Shown: positions 26,323-36,064, counted from the stretch's first letter. The stretch is DNA of 64,000 nt from Candidatus Binataceae bacterium (GCA_015478645.1 JADMIL010000010.1:1-64000); one strand, 5' to 3'. Notes: generated from the sequence alone by a model not told the origin. Numbers and translations are program-made.

Positions 26323-27126
26323 GTGCGTATTTCGATCTCGATGCGCGCCCTGTGCGCCGCGCTCGCCGCAGGCGCGATCGCGCTGGCCGCGGCCGGATGC
26401 AGCCTGCCGACCGATCGCTATTACACCGAGTTCGGCCAGCCCGGCACACTCGCCGCAGGCGCGCCGGTCTATAACCTCGGCCTGCCGATTGGCACGGTCA
26501 CCAGCGTCAGCCCGGCCAGCGGCGGCGGCGCCAGCGTCGCCTTCGACATCTACCCGAGCGCGGCCGGCGCGATCCGCCAGGACTCGATCATGGTCCTGCA
26601 GGACGACCCGACCGGACCGTGCCTCGACGTGATGAGCCCCAATCCGGCGAGCGCGGTGGCGTCGTCGGGCGCGACCATCGACGGCGCGTCGAACCAGAGC
26701 GCCGCCAACGCGATCGTCGCGGCCAAGGGCCTTGCCGCGATGGCGCCGGGGATGGCGATGATGGGTGCGAGCGGCAGCGCCGCCGCGAACGCCGTCCCGT
26801 CGCCCGCATGGCTAGCGTTGCAGCAGCAGATCGCTGCGCTGCAGATGCAATATCTGGCGGCGGGGCTCAGCAACGCCACCGTTGCCGCGCAGCAATTGCA
26901 GAGCATCAATAGTTCGGCGGCGGCGCTCGAGCGCCAGATGATCGCCGCCGGCAACAGCGCGCAGGCCCGGCAACTGCAACGGCAAGTCGAAAATCTCTCA
27001 CGCACGCTGATCGCGCCGCCCGGCACGCTACCGCCGCCCAGTGCGATCGGCGCGCCGGCACCGCCGGGCGGATCGCCCTCGTCGGCGGGCGGCGGCGGCA
27101 CTCTGATTATTCCGCCGGCGCATTGA
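26323..27126 (+). CDS. Lipoprotein with MlaD/MCE-like segment
   Basis: 267 residues from GTG 26323 (GGAG five bases upstream); an internal ATG at 26341 would shorten the leader. The signal ends in the lipobox AAAGC. The segment GAPVYNLGLPIGTVTSVSP resembles the start of an MlaD/MCE domain, the outer-membrane lipid-transfer family. Then come an Ala/Ser/Gln-rich helical region rich in QQ repeats (about 160-230) and a Pro/Gly tail. No MlaE or MlaF partner is near, so the role is open. Confidence 0.6.
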   Translation: MRISISMRALCAALAAGAIALAAAGCSLPTDRYYTEFGQPGTLAAGAPVYNLGLPIGTVTSVSPASGGGASVAFDIYPSAAGAIRQDSIMVLQDDPTGPCLDVMSPNPASAVASSGATIDGASNQSAANAIVAAKGLAAMAPGMAMMGASGSAAANAVPSPAWLALQQQIAALQMQYLAAGLSNATVAAQQLQSINSSAAALERQMIAAGNSAQARQLQRQVENLSRTLIAPPGTLPPPSAIGAPAPPGGSPSSAGGGGTLIIPPAH

Positions 27127-27176
27127 AGGTGTGCCGCGGCGCGAGGGTCCGCGCTAACCGCCGCGCGGCAAATTTG

Positions 27177-27182
27177 TATATA
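27177..27182 (+). promoter_or_regulatory. Candidate -10 element
   Basis: TATATA in TTTGTATATAAG, 45 bases before ATG 27228, standing out from its GC-rich surroundings. No clear -35 box. Would serve the small gene at 27228 and possibly the TPP enzyme. Confidence 0.35.
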
Positions 27183-27227
27183 AGAAGCGAGGGCCGTTAG
27201 CCCCATCCCGCACCGGAGGAAAAATCG

Positions 27228-27524
27228 ATGCCGCTCTATCTCGACGAGATCTACTTCAACGTCGCGTCCAAGGACGACTTCAGAAAAGTTTACGATCTGA
27301 TCAACGGCGTGGTGACCAACGGCTTTCCGCCCGGCGTGACGCTGATGGCCGGACCGTGGGCCTCGAATGAAGACGCCAAGATCGTGCTGGTGCTCGACAT
27401 CAAGGATCACGCGCTGACCTTTCCCGCGTTCAGCGGCGCGATCGCGCAGGGAATCGTCGCGCGGCGGCGGCTCAGTCCGATGGTCGATTGGGCGACCTTT
27501 GAGAAATCGGTGAAAAGTTCCTGA
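27228..27524 (+). CDS. Small uncharacterised alpha/beta protein
   Basis: 98 residues. Strand-helix-strand pattern MPLYLDEIYFNVASKDDFRK, PGVTLMAGPWASNEDAKIVLVLDI, ending in a Trp and charged helix. The general look is of dimeric ferredoxin-like proteins such as DUF3303, but I cannot confirm the family. A strong GGAGG precedes ATG 27228. It lies 20 bases before the TPP enzyme gene and is probably cotranscribed. Confidence 0.6.
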   Translation: MPLYLDEIYFNVASKDDFRKVYDLINGVVTNGFPPGVTLMAGPWASNEDAKIVLVLDIKDHALTFPAFSGAIAQGIVARRRLSPMVDWATFEKSVKSS

Positions 27525-27544
27525 TTGCAGGTGAGGCTGGCCTG

Positions 27545-29089
27545 ATGAATGGTGCGGAGAGCTTGATTCGAACCGCGATCGCCGCGGGCGTCGACGTCTG
27601 TTTCGCCAATCCCGGGACCACCGAGATGCCGCTTGTGGCGGCGCTCGATGCGGTCCCCGGGATGCGCGCGGTGCTGGGACTGTTCGAGGGCGTATGCACC
27701 GGCGCGGCCGACGGCTACGCCCGGATGGCCGAACGGCCGGCATTAACCCTGACCCATCTCGGGCCCGGCTTCGCCAACGGAATCGCCAATCTGCATAACG
27801 CGCGGCGCGCGCGATCGCCGGTGGTCAATATCATCGGCGACCAGGCGACGTGGCATCTGGCGGCCGACGCGCCGCTCACCTCGGACATCGCCTCGCTGGC
27901 CCGTCCGGTCTCCGGATGGGTGCGCAAATCGGCCTCGGCCGAGGCGGTCGCGCTCGATACCGCCCAGGCGATCGCCGCGGCCGGTCGCGCGCCCGGACAG
28001 GTGGCGACGCTGATCATTCCGTCGGACTGCCAGTGGAATCCGGCGACGGCGCCGGCCACGCCGATCACGCCCGCCGCGCCGCCCGCGATCGGCGACGCCG
28101 CGTTGCGCCAGGCGGCCGAATTCCTGCGCCGGTTTGGCCCGCGTGCGGCGCTCTTCCTGGGCGGCCAGGCCTTGCGCACGCGCGCCCTCGGCGCCGCCGG
28201 CCGAGTCGCGGCGAAGACCGGATGCCGGCTGGTCTGCGAGACCTTTCCGGCGCGGGTCGAGCGCGGCGGTACGATGCCGGCGCTCGAGAAGCTGCCGTAT
28301 TTCCCCGAGCAGGCGATCGAAACGCTGGCCAAATTCGACGTTGTCGTGATCGCCGGGGCGCCCGCGCCGGTCGCCTTCTTCGGCTATCCGAATGTCCCGA
28401 GCACCCTGCTGCCCGTCGACGCGCTGGCGGCGACGCTCGCCACGCCGCTCGAAGATGCCGCCGGTGCGCTCGAAGCGCTGGCCGAAGCACTGGGCGCGCC
28501 GCGCGACACGGCGTCCGCGCCGGCCGCGCGGCCGGCGCGTCCGACCGGCGCGCTCAACGCGGCGACGATCGGCGCGGCGATCGCCGCCACGATGCCCGCC
28601 AATTGCATCGTGATGGACGAGGCCGCGACCACCGGGCTGCCGTTTTTCGGCGCCTCGGCGGGCGCTCCGGCGCATACCTATCTCGCGCTGACCGGCGGCG
28701 CGATCGGCCAGGGATTGCCGTGTGCGACCGGCGCCGCGATCGCCTGCCCCGATCGCAAGGTGATCGGTTTTCAGGCCGACGGCAGCGGCATGTACACGCT
28801 GCAGGCGCTGTGGACCCAGGCGCGCGAGCGGCTCGACATCACCACGCTCATCTGCAACAACCGCCGCTACCGTATCCTGCAGGTCGAACTGGCGCGGGCC
28901 GGAGTGACCGAGCCGGGCGCCAATGCGCGCGCGCTGACCAGCCTGGCCAATCCCGAGATCGACTGGTCGCGGATGGCGGCGGGGATGGGCGTCGCGGCGG
29001 TGCGGGTCGACACGGCCGAGGCGCTCACTGTGCAACTCGAACGCGCGCTCGGCGAGCGCGGTCCGAATCTGATCGAGATGCTGATCTAG
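27545..29089 (+). CDS. Thiamine-diphosphate enzyme, acetolactate synthase / benzoylformate decarboxylase type
   Basis: 514 residues. Pyrimidine domain with activating Glu48 in LGLFEGVCTGAADGYARM; PP domain with the TPP motif ADGSGMYTLQAL ending in ICNNRRYRIL. The central domain is short and has no FAD-site signature, and no ilvN follows, so a decarboxylase or 2-oxoacid lyase is more likely than true acetolactate synthase. Start ATG 27545 follows GGTGAGG. It ends in a four-base convergent overlap with the HAD phosphatase gene. Confidence 0.85.
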   Translation: MNGAESLIRTAIAAGVDVCFANPGTTEMPLVAALDAVPGMRAVLGLFEGVCTGAADGYARMAERPALTLTHLGPGFANGIANLHNARRARSPVVNIIGDQATWHLAADAPLTSDIASLARPVSGWVRKSASAEAVALDTAQAIAAAGRAPGQVATLIIPSDCQWNPATAPATPITPAAPPAIGDAALRQAAEFLRRFGPRAALFLGGQALRTRALGAAGRVAAKTGCRLVCETFPARVERGGTMPALEKLPYFPEQAIETLAKFDVVVIAGAPAPVAFFGYPNVPSTLLPVDALAATLATPLEDAAGALEALAEALGAPRDTASAPAARPARPTGALNAATIGAAIAATMPANCIVMDEAATTGLPFFGASAGAPAHTYLALTGGAIGQGLPCATGAAIACPDRKVIGFQADGSGMYTLQALWTQARERLDITTLICNNRRYRILQVELARAGVTEPGANARALTSLANPEIDWSRMAAGMGVAAVRVDTAEALTVQLERALGERGPNLIEMLI

Positions 29090-29712
29090 GCGGCGCCGAA
29101 GAGCCGCTCGAGCGCGGCGGGCAGTTCATCCAGCGCCTCGATGCGCGAGGGGTGGCCGGCGCGCGCGCCCACCCCGATGAAGTGCGTGCCGGCCGCCGCC
29201 GCCGCAATCCGATCGGTGTCGCTGTCACCGACGTAGACCGCGCGCGCCGCGGCCACCCCGGCCCGCTCGAGGCACAGCGCGACGATATCGGGCGCGGGCT
29301 TGGGCCGCACCGGATCGCGCGCGCTGGCCACGGCGTCGAAAATGCCATCGAGCCCGAGGTGATCGATCAGGGCGGGAATCGTCGCCGATCGGTTGGTCGC
29401 GAGGCCCAGCCGGTAGCGCCGCTTGAGCGCGGCCAGAAACGGCCGCAACTCGAGCGGCGGCCTGAGCAGCGCGAAGAAGGGCGCCGAGTCGATGGTCCGC
29501 GCGACCGCGCGCATCCGCTCGAGCTTCGCCTGATCGTTGCGCGCGCGCAGCGCGAAAATTTGCGGCGCGGCCATGAAGATGCCGGCGTGCTCCTCGGCCG
29601 GGTCCATCGGCGGATCGCCGATCGCGGCAAAGATCGCGTTGTAGTAAGCGGTGTTCGATTCGCCGGAATCGAACAGCACGCCGTCGGCGTCGAAGATCAC
29701 GAGCTCAAGCAT
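29086..29712 (-). CDS. HAD-superfamily phosphatase
   Basis: 208 residues. Motif I FDADGVLFDS near the N-terminus, motif II GLATNRSAT, motif III Lys in VRPKPAPD and motif IV VYVGDSDTD, with an alpha-helical cap at about 18-80. It resembles phosphoglycolate phosphatases. Metabolite specificity is not evident. It is convergent with the TPP enzyme. Confidence 0.87.
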   Translation of the reverse strand: MLELVIFDADGVLFDSGESNTAYYNAIFAAIGDPPMDPAEEHAGIFMAAPQIFALRARNDQAKLERMRAVARTIDSAPFFALLRPPLELRPFLAALKRRYRLGLATNRSATIPALIDHLGLDGIFDAVASARDPVRPKPAPDIVALCLERAGVAAARAVYVGDSDTDRIAAAAAGTHFIGVGARAGHPSRIEALDELPAALERLFGAA

Positions 29713-29876
29713 CGCGCGGCGTTCCCGCCAGGCGGGCCGTCCCGAATGCTCGCGGCGCCAGCCGGCGCGCGCTTTGGCGCGACCGTCCGAGTTTGTTAGT
29801 GGTATTCATCAGGTAACGAGTTTAACCGCACCGCGCGCCGAAACAATCGCGCCGCGCAAGCCCAAGGAGGCGCCCC

Positions 29877-30845
29877 GTGAAAGCGATTCAATTCAAAGAG
29901 GTCGGCGGACCCGACGTGATGAAGCTGGTCGAGGTCGCCACGCCCGAGGTGCGGCCCGGGATGGTGCGGATGCGCGTGCATGCCGCCGGGATCAACTTCG
30001 CCGACACCTTCTTTCGCGAAGGCAACTACCTGATCAAGCCCAAGCTGCCCGACACGCCGGGGATGGAAGCGGCGGGCGTGATCGACGCCGTTGGCGCGGG
30101 GGTCGAGGGGCTCGCACCCGGGATGCGCATCGCCGCGGTCGGCCTGCGCGCCTACGCCGAATACGCGCTGTTCCACGCCAACCAGGTAATTCCGCTGCCC
30201 GATTTCGTCAGCTTCGAGGAGGGTGCCGCCTTCCCGATTCAGACCCTCACCGCGTGGTTCATGATCCATACCGCCCATCACCTGACGCCCGGCCAGACCG
30301 TGCTGGTGCATTCGGCGGCCGGCGGCGTCGGGATCGTCGCGATGCAGATCGCCAAGGCGGCCGGTGCGCGCGTGATCGGCACGGTCTCGAGCGACAGCAA
30401 GTTCGCGATCGCGCGGCAATACGGCGCCGACGAGGTGATCAACTATGAAACCCACGACTTCGCCGAAGAGGCCAAGCGCCTTACTGGCGGAAAAGGCGTC
30501 AATTTGATTCTCGACGCCGTCGGCAAGCCGACCTTCGACAAAGGGATCGCGTGCGCCGCGCCGTTCGGCCACGTCATCCTGTACGGACGCGCCGGCGGGC
30601 CGCCCGACAAGCTCGACGTCTTCCGGCTGTTCGAGAAGTCGGTCAAAGTCAGCGGCTTCGTGCTCTACACCGCCTCGGCCAATCACGACCTGATGCGCGA
30701 GGGCACGGCGCAGAGCTTCGCGCTGATGAAGGCCGGCCAGCTCAAGCTGCTGATTGGCCAGAGCTTCCCGCTGGCCGAGGCGCCCGCGGCCCATCGCTTT
30801 ATCCAGTCGCGCGGTTCGGTCGGCAAGCTGGTGCTGATTCCGTAA
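29877..30845 (+). CDS. NADPH:quinone oxidoreductase (MDR family, zinc-free)
   Basis: 322 residues. GroES-like domain start MKAIQFKEVGGPDVMKLVE, LPDTPGMEAAGVIDAVG, then the Rossmann motif HSAAGGVGIVAMQIAK for NADPH. No structural or catalytic zinc ligands, as in zeta-crystallin/QorA. GTG 29877 is fixed by a perfect AAGGAGG (29864-29870) six bases upstream. Likely monocistronic. Confidence 0.92.
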   Translation: MKAIQFKEVGGPDVMKLVEVATPEVRPGMVRMRVHAAGINFADTFFREGNYLIKPKLPDTPGMEAAGVIDAVGAGVEGLAPGMRIAAVGLRAYAEYALFHANQVIPLPDFVSFEEGAAFPIQTLTAWFMIHTAHHLTPGQTVLVHSAAGGVGIVAMQIAKAAGARVIGTVSSDSKFAIARQYGADEVINYETHDFAEEAKRLTGGKGVNLILDAVGKPTFDKGIACAAPFGHVILYGRAGGPPDKLDVFRLFEKSVKVSGFVLYTASANHDLMREGTAQSFALMKAGQLKLLIGQSFPLAEAPAAHRFIQSRGSVGKLVLIP

Positions 30846-31039
30846 GCGCGGCCGGCGCGCCAGGTGGACGGGCCGCGCAGGCGGTCGTCGATCGGCACGT
30901 TGACACGCGCACGGGCGCGGCGAAAACTTGAACCCGTGAGGGCGGCACGGTTGCCGCCCGGAGGTTGGCCGATCCGGCCCGCCGTCCGTGCGGAGAGACG
31001 GCGCGGCGCGCGCGCCGGACGGAAAGTGTGGTTGCGTCC

Positions 31040-31651
31040 ATGAGAGCGTCGTCCGCGTCCGGTCGCGGAGCCTCCGGGTTTCCGCGGCGCCCCACCAACG
31101 TGATTCGCCTGCCGCTGCCGCGGGCCCTGCGCCGGCAACGGACCTGGCGCCTCGGCACGGCCCTGATCGCCCTGGCCTGCGCCACCGCGGTCGCCGCGCG
31201 CATCTACATTTTCCAGGCGCCGGCCGCGATTAATCTGCCGCCCGTGGCGCCGCCCAATCCGGAAGAAGGGCGCATCCTGGCGTTGGTCAATGGTCAGCGC
31301 CTGAGCGCCGGCGTGGCGACGCTCGAATGGTCGGGGCGGCTGCTGATTGCGGCGCGGATGCATAGTGCGGACATGGCCGCGCGCGGCTACCTGGCCCACG
31401 ACGGACCGGGCGGCGACACGCCGGTCGATCGCGTGCGGGCCGCCGGTCTGGGCTACCACGAGATTGCCGAGAACCTCTATGCCGACGCCGCGGACGATCG
31501 CGCCGCGCTGCCAGCCCGCGCACTGCGCGGATGGCTCGCCGACCCGGCGCATCGCGACAACCTGCTCGCGGCGCGCTTTCACGCCACCGCCATCGCGGTC
31601 GCGCGCGGGGCCGACGGCACCTGGTACGTCACACAAGACTTCATCCGGTAG
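31040..31651 (+). CDS. CAP/SCP-domain exported protein
   Basis: 203 residues. Basic N-terminus, one membrane helix (about 38-56), then a CAP domain with the family landmarks RILALVNGQRLSAGVATLEW, His in ARMHSADMA, the HDG loop, AENLYAD with the conserved Glu, and GWLADPAHRDNLLA. CAP proteins are extracytoplasmic, of varied or unknown function (sterol binding, peptidase-like). Start ATG 31040 is the best choice, though GGAAAG is rather far upstream. The window also has a CAP domain in the FHA fusion at 14330. Confidence 0.85.
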   Translation: MRASSASGRGASGFPRRPTNVIRLPLPRALRRQRTWRLGTALIALACATAVAARIYIFQAPAAINLPPVAPPNPEEGRILALVNGQRLSAGVATLEWSGRLLIAARMHSADMAARGYLAHDGPGGDTPVDRVRAAGLGYHEIAENLYADAADDRAALPARALRGWLADPAHRDNLLAARFHATAIAVARGADGTWYVTQDFIR

Positions 31652-31863
31652 TTTAACTTTTTTGCGGCCCCAATCCGCCACGCGATCGCGCTGCTCCATC
31701 GCGGGATCAAAACCCCCGATCGGGCGCGGGCGGCCGATCCGTGCCGCGGTCGGTTGAACTTCGCCGGTAAAACGCGGATGCTGGCGATTCTGGCAGGTGG
31801 TGTGCGGACCCTGTGCGCGGCCGCAAAACGAGCCGGCCGCGCCTGCGATCCGGGGGGGGCGCG

Positions 31864-32862
31864 ATGGACTTTTCCACGATTGCGGGAATCGCGGGCGGAC
31901 ACGCCGAGGCGCGCGCGATTCAGGTTGCGACCAGCCTCGGCCTCTTCGAATCCCTCTCCGGCACGGCTCTGGATGAAGCGGCGATCGCGCGGGCGGTCGG
32001 CTGCGATCGGCGTGCGACCGGCCTGCTCGCCAACGCGCTGACGGCGATCGGCCTGCTCGCCAAATCTTCCGGCCGTTACACCCTGACGGCGCCCGCCGCG
32101 CGCCATCTGCTAGCCGGCGGCCCCGAATACCTGGGCGACATGATCCTGTTCGACGCGGCGCTGTGGTCCGAATGGGGCCGGCTCGAGGACTCGATCCGCA
32201 GCGGCGCGCCGGCCCGCACGCCCGACTTCTTTCAATCCGACCCGGCGGCGACGGCGCGCTTTATCCGCGCGATGGACTCGCTGGTGCGTGCCCGCGGCGA
32301 CGCGCGCTGGACCGCCGCGCATCTCGACTTGAGCGGCGTGCGCACGATCGCCGACCTGGGCGGCGGTCCGGGAACCTACCTGGCCGAGTTCGTCGATCGC
32401 TGGCCGGGCTTGCGCGGCGAGCTGTGGGATCTTCAACCAACGCTTGAAGTCGCGCGGCGGATCCTGGCCGAACGCGCATCCGGCGCGCTCGCCCGTATCG
32501 AGCTGCGGCCGACCGATTATCGCGCCGACCGCCTGCCCGGTCCGGTCGACGCGATTTTCATGGCGAATATAATCCACAGCGAGGATGAGGCGATGAATCA
32601 GGCGATCGCGGCGAAATGTTTTAGCGCGCTCGCGCCGGGCGGCCTCGTCGCGATCAAGGATCACATCATGGACCGCGACCTCGTCGAGCCGCCGGCCGGC
32701 GCGATTTTCTCGCTGTTCCTGCTGTTGACCACGCGCGGCCGCGACTACAGCTTCGACGAAACCGCCGGATGGCTCCGTACCGCCGGCTTCGTCGACCTTG
32801 CGCTGACCGAACTGCCGCATCCGCCGTATACCTCCGCAATCGTCACGGCGCGCAAACCATGA
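31864..32862 (+). CDS. SAM-dependent O-methyltransferase (COMT type)
   Basis: 332 residues. N-terminal winged-helix dimerisation domain (RAIQVATSLGLFESL, VGCDRRATGLLANAL) and a Rossmann methyltransferase domain with the SAM loop IADLGGGPGTYLAEF; LAPGGLVAIKDHIMD follows. Resembles small-molecule O-methyltransferases acting on phenols or quinones. A G-rich ribosome site precedes ATG 31864. Its stop overlaps the next start (ATGA). Confidence 0.88.
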   Translation: MDFSTIAGIAGGHAEARAIQVATSLGLFESLSGTALDEAAIARAVGCDRRATGLLANALTAIGLLAKSSGRYTLTAPAARHLLAGGPEYLGDMILFDAALWSEWGRLEDSIRSGAPARTPDFFQSDPAATARFIRAMDSLVRARGDARWTAAHLDLSGVRTIADLGGGPGTYLAEFVDRWPGLRGELWDLQPTLEVARRILAERASGALARIELRPTDYRADRLPGPVDAIFMANIIHSEDEAMNQAIAAKCFSALAPGGLVAIKDHIMDRDLVEPPAGAIFSLFLLLTTRGRDYSFDETAGWLRTAGFVDLALTELPHPPYTSAIVTARKP

Positions 32863-33554
32863 CGCCCGCCGGGGGCCATCCGCGCTCCAGGCGCCCGATC
32901 CTCGGCGACCGCGTAAGATGCGCATTCGGTCTCGGCGTGCTCGCGCTGTGGGTTTCCGGATGCGCGGCCGCGACCCTGGCCCCGCTAGCCGTGCAGGGCG
33001 TCGGCCTGATCGCCAACATGATCGGCGGCACCATGACCGGCGCCTCGATGGCGAAGCACAGCCAGGACAAGAATCCCGAAGAGGCCGAAGCGGAGGAGGA
33101 TTTCGAGCCGGACGACTTCGAAAGCGCGGGTGCGAGCAAACCGGCGGCGATCGAGAGCCGCTGCAATTCGCTGGAGCTGATTACCCCGTCGATAATCGAA
33201 TTCCGCGCCGACCAGAGCGGCGGCGAGCGCTGGCGCCAGCTCGCCCTGACCGGCTCGGCCGATGCGCCGCTGTGGGGCGTGATGCCGACCGAAGACGCGG
33301 CCGCCAACGGCTGGCTGCCAGCCAGCAATCTCGGCCGGATGGATTTCACGCCCGTGCTGCCGTCGTTCACCAAGCCCGGCGACGGCGTCTACCTGGCCTA
33401 TGCGCCGGCCGAATCAAAGACCCCACTCGACCGCGATCAACTCGCCTCGCTGGTGCTCGACTTCGGTCCGGTACTGGGGACTTTCGATTACCACGGACGC
33501 GTCTACCGATATTCGACGCTGCCCCATCTGCCCTGCTTTCCCTCGCCGCAATGA
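32859..33554 (+). CDS. Lipoprotein of unknown function
   Basis: 231 residues. Lipobox VSGCA after a hydrophobic core ALGVLALW-like segment; acidic linker (KNPEEAEAEEDFEPDDFES) at about 70-90; then an uncharacterised domain with two cysteines and many aromatic positions. It is translationally coupled to the methyltransferase by a four-base overlap. No family recognised. Confidence 0.7.
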   Translation: MTPAGGHPRSRRPILGDRVRCAFGLGVLALWVSGCAAATLAPLAVQGVGLIANMIGGTMTGASMAKHSQDKNPEEAEAEEDFEPDDFESAGASKPAAIESRCNSLELITPSIIEFRADQSGGERWRQLALTGSADAPLWGVMPTEDAAANGWLPASNLGRMDFTPVLPSFTKPGDGVYLAYAPAESKTPLDRDQLASLVLDFGPVLGTFDYHGRVYRYSTLPHLPCFPSPQ

Positions 33555-33577
33555 CGCATCGCTGAGGCCGATCAGCG

Positions 33578-34489
33578 TTGGCGAGATCGATCCATGATGT
33601 TGCACCGCGATCGTTCGCGGCCGGCGCCTGCATCGCGGCATTGCTCTGCTTCGGCGCCTGCGACCGCGGCCCGGCGGACTCCGCGATGAACGCGCGAGCG
33701 CCGGCCGCCGATGCCGACGACGCGCTCACCATCGCCAATCTCGGCCACGCAACGCTCCTGATGAATTATTTCGGCGTGCGGATGCTCACTGACCCCACGC
33801 TCTTCGAGCGGGTCGGACTGGCGATCGATTCGATCGCGACGATCGGTCCGCGCCGGGTGAGCGCGGCGCCGCTCAGACCGGATCAGCTCGGACACCTCGA
33901 CGTGATTCTGATCACTCACGCGCACATGGATCATCTTGATATCCGCTCGCTCGGGGCGCTGCCGCATAGCGCGGTGGTAATCGCATGCGACAAGTGCGCC
34001 GCGCTGATCCGGCCGCTCGGCTTCACCGACGTCCGCGAACTCAAATGGGGCGAGGCGACTACTGTGCGCGACCTGCGCGTCACCGCGATGGGCGCGCGGC
34101 ATTGGGGCCGCCGCTGGCCGCCGTGGGGCACCGACTACGGCTTCAACAGCTACGTCATCGAACGCGCGGGCCATCGCATGCTGCTCGCGTGCGACAGCGC
34201 CGACACCGACCTGTTTGCCGCGCTGCACGCCAACCCGCCCGAGGTCGCCGCCTTTTCGATCGGCGCCTACGACCCGTGGATCGCGAACCACGCCAACCCC
34301 GAGCAGGTCTGGCGGATGTTCTTGTCGACCGGCGCGCGCTACCTGGTGCCGATCCATTGGGGCACCTTCAGACTCTCGAAGGAGCCGATGGACGAACCGC
34401 TGCGCCGGCTGCTGGCGGCCGGCGGCGACGCCTCGGATCGCATCGTGCTCCGCCATATCGGCGCGGCCTGGACGATGCCGCAGTCCTGA
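33578..34489 (+). CDS. Lipoprotein metallo-beta-lactamase-fold hydrolase (UlaG/NAPE-PLD type)
   Basis: 303 residues from TTG 33578, with TGAGG upstream. A lipobox-like CFGAC follows the hydrophobic leader. Metal-binding motifs: LGHATLLM, THAHMDHLD (HxHxDH), DSAD and the C-terminal VPIHWGTF. These are the motifs of the UlaG/NAPE-PLD branch, which includes phosphodiesterase-like enzymes. Probably an envelope enzyme. It lies in a same-strand run with the upstream methyltransferase and lipoprotein genes and ends three bases before the truncated MFS gene. Confidence 0.85.
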   Translation: MARSIHDVAPRSFAAGACIAALLCFGACDRGPADSAMNARAPAADADDALTIANLGHATLLMNYFGVRMLTDPTLFERVGLAIDSIATIGPRRVSAAPLRPDQLGHLDVILITHAHMDHLDIRSLGALPHSAVVIACDKCAALIRPLGFTDVRELKWGEATTVRDLRVTAMGARHWGRRWPPWGTDYGFNSYVIERAGHRMLLACDSADTDLFAALHANPPEVAAFSIGAYDPWIANHANPEQVWRMFLSTGARYLVPIHWGTFRLSKEPMDEPLRRLLAAGGDASDRIVLRHIGAAWTMPQS

Positions 34490-34492
34490 ACG

Positions 34493-35059
34493 ATGGCCAG
34501 CTTTCCCGCATACGGCGGCGCGCGTCCGACCGGACCCGCGCCCGACCGCGCAGCGCGCGAGCCAGCCGTTTCGATCTGGACGCCGATGCGCCATCGGCTG
34601 TTCTTCGCGATCTGGATCGCCGGGCTGGCATCGAACGTCGGCACCTGGATGCAGAACGTCGGCGCGGCGTGGCTGATGACCTCGCTGTCACCGTCGCCGC
34701 TGCTGCCGATGCCGGTCGTCGATGCGCGCGTCGGTCCCAATTCGGGTCCGGTCATGATCACCATCGAGTACCGCATCGACCCCGCGCGGGTGCACGAGTT
34801 TCGCCGCGTGATGAGCGCGATGCGCGTCCTGCGCCGGCGCGACGGCGCGAACTTCTGGGGTCTGTTCTTCGACGCCGCCGATCCTGAGTGCTACCGCGAG
34901 TACTTCGTCGTCGATAGCTGGATCGAGCATCTGCGCCAGCACGGCCGCGCGACCCTCGCCGACCAGGAATTGCTCGACCGCGCGCGCGAGTTTCATCGTG
35001 GCGAGGGCGCGCCCACCGTCACTCATCACATAGCCGCGAGCGGGCTGCGCGACCCATAG
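34493..35059 (+). pseudogene. MFS exporter with in-frame loss of its membrane core
   Basis: 188 residues. Residues 32-66 (MRHRLFFAIWIAGL, SNVGTWMQNVGAAWLMTSL) are the first helix of the DUF894-type MFS exporters. Residues 76-185 (GPVMITIEYRIDPA, RRRDGANFWGLFFDAADPE, SWIEHLRQHGRATLAD) are the soluble C-terminal domain that normally follows helix 12. The roughly 11 helices between are missing and the frame is kept across the junction near 34700. It cannot transport; the free C-terminal domain might still fold, so pseudogene is my reading, not proven. Confidence 0.8.
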
Positions 35060-35196
35060 GCGCGAGAGGGGCGTAATGGCGAGCGTGCATCATTGCGCCC
35101 AAACGCGCGCATTGCGGCTTGACTCTCGAGCGGCGTTGCGATGGCCTAAGACCAGCCGCGGGTCGATGAACCGGAGGGCCGGAGGGGGCGCGGACC

Positions 35197-35997
35197 ATGC
35201 ATTTCATTGAGCGAATCAGCCGCCCATGCGGATTGGTGATGGTCCTCCTGGCGCTCGCTACGATTGCCGTCGTGGCCCTCGCGGGGCGCGCGCTGGCCGA
35301 CGACGATTGGGATGTGGTCCCGCCGCATACCGCGCCCAGCGCCGGCGCTTCCACGGCACCCACCGCCCGCCACCATCATGCGAGTGCGGACGCGGCCGCC
35401 GCGGCGCCCACCGCCGACGCCGGCGTCGTGATCGCCTGTGGCGAAGAGGCGACGGCGCCCTCCGCGAAGGTCGCGGCGATCGTCAATCAGATCAATCAAG
35501 CCTGGGGATCGGACGTGCACGTCTATCAGAGCGTCGCGCACGAAGGTCCGCATGCGCGGCCCGGCGGCTGCATCTTCTACAATAGCGCGGAGGTGGTGGA
35601 TCTGATTGGCGGGCGCCTTGATGTGCGCGATGCCAACGTCGTCGAGCCGATGCTCTACGCAATCTTCGCGCACGAAGTCGGCCATGAGGATCACGGCGAT
35701 TTCGATCCGGCGCGCGCCGCGGTGTCGAACCAGACCAAGGAACTCGAAGCCGACCGCTTCGCCGGCTACACGATGCGCAAGCTCGGTGTGCCGGCTACCG
35801 GCCTCGCCCCCTACTGGAGCATGACCGGCGACGAATTTGGCCGCGGCACCAGCCATGGCACCAGCACGCAGCGCGTCGACGCCTTCAAAGAGGGATGGCA
35901 TCTGGCGCAGTGGAACCGCACCGAAGACTCGCAGCCCGTGGCCACCGCCGGCCAGGAGTCGGTCGCGCCCGACGACGCCTCGGACGACGCACCCTGA
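35197..35997 (+). CDS. Exported zinc metalloprotease-like protein
   Basis: 266 residues. A signal anchor or signal peptide (about 12-34, cut near ALA-D), a His/Ala-rich linker, then a compact zincin: AIFAHEVGHEDHGDF with HExxH and TKELEADRFAGYTMRKLG supplying the third, glutamate ligand. This arrangement is that of M48-like peptidases, but the domain is shorter and lacks the membrane helices of HtpX. GGAGG lies upstream of ATG 35197. Substrate unknown. Confidence 0.8.
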   Translation: MHFIERISRPCGLVMVLLALATIAVVALAGRALADDDWDVVPPHTAPSAGASTAPTARHHHASADAAAAAPTADAGVVIACGEEATAPSAKVAAIVNQINQAWGSDVHVYQSVAHEGPHARPGGCIFYNSAEVVDLIGGRLDVRDANVVEPMLYAIFAHEVGHEDHGDFDPARAAVSNQTKELEADRFAGYTMRKLGVPATGLAPYWSMTGDEFGRGTSHGTSTQRVDAFKEGWHLAQWNRTEDSQPVATAGQESVAPDDASDDAP

Positions 35998-36064
35998 CGG
36001 ATCCCGGCGGGCCTGCGCGTTGCCCGTGCGGACCGTCGCACACCCGTCGCGGCGCGCGCCGCCG

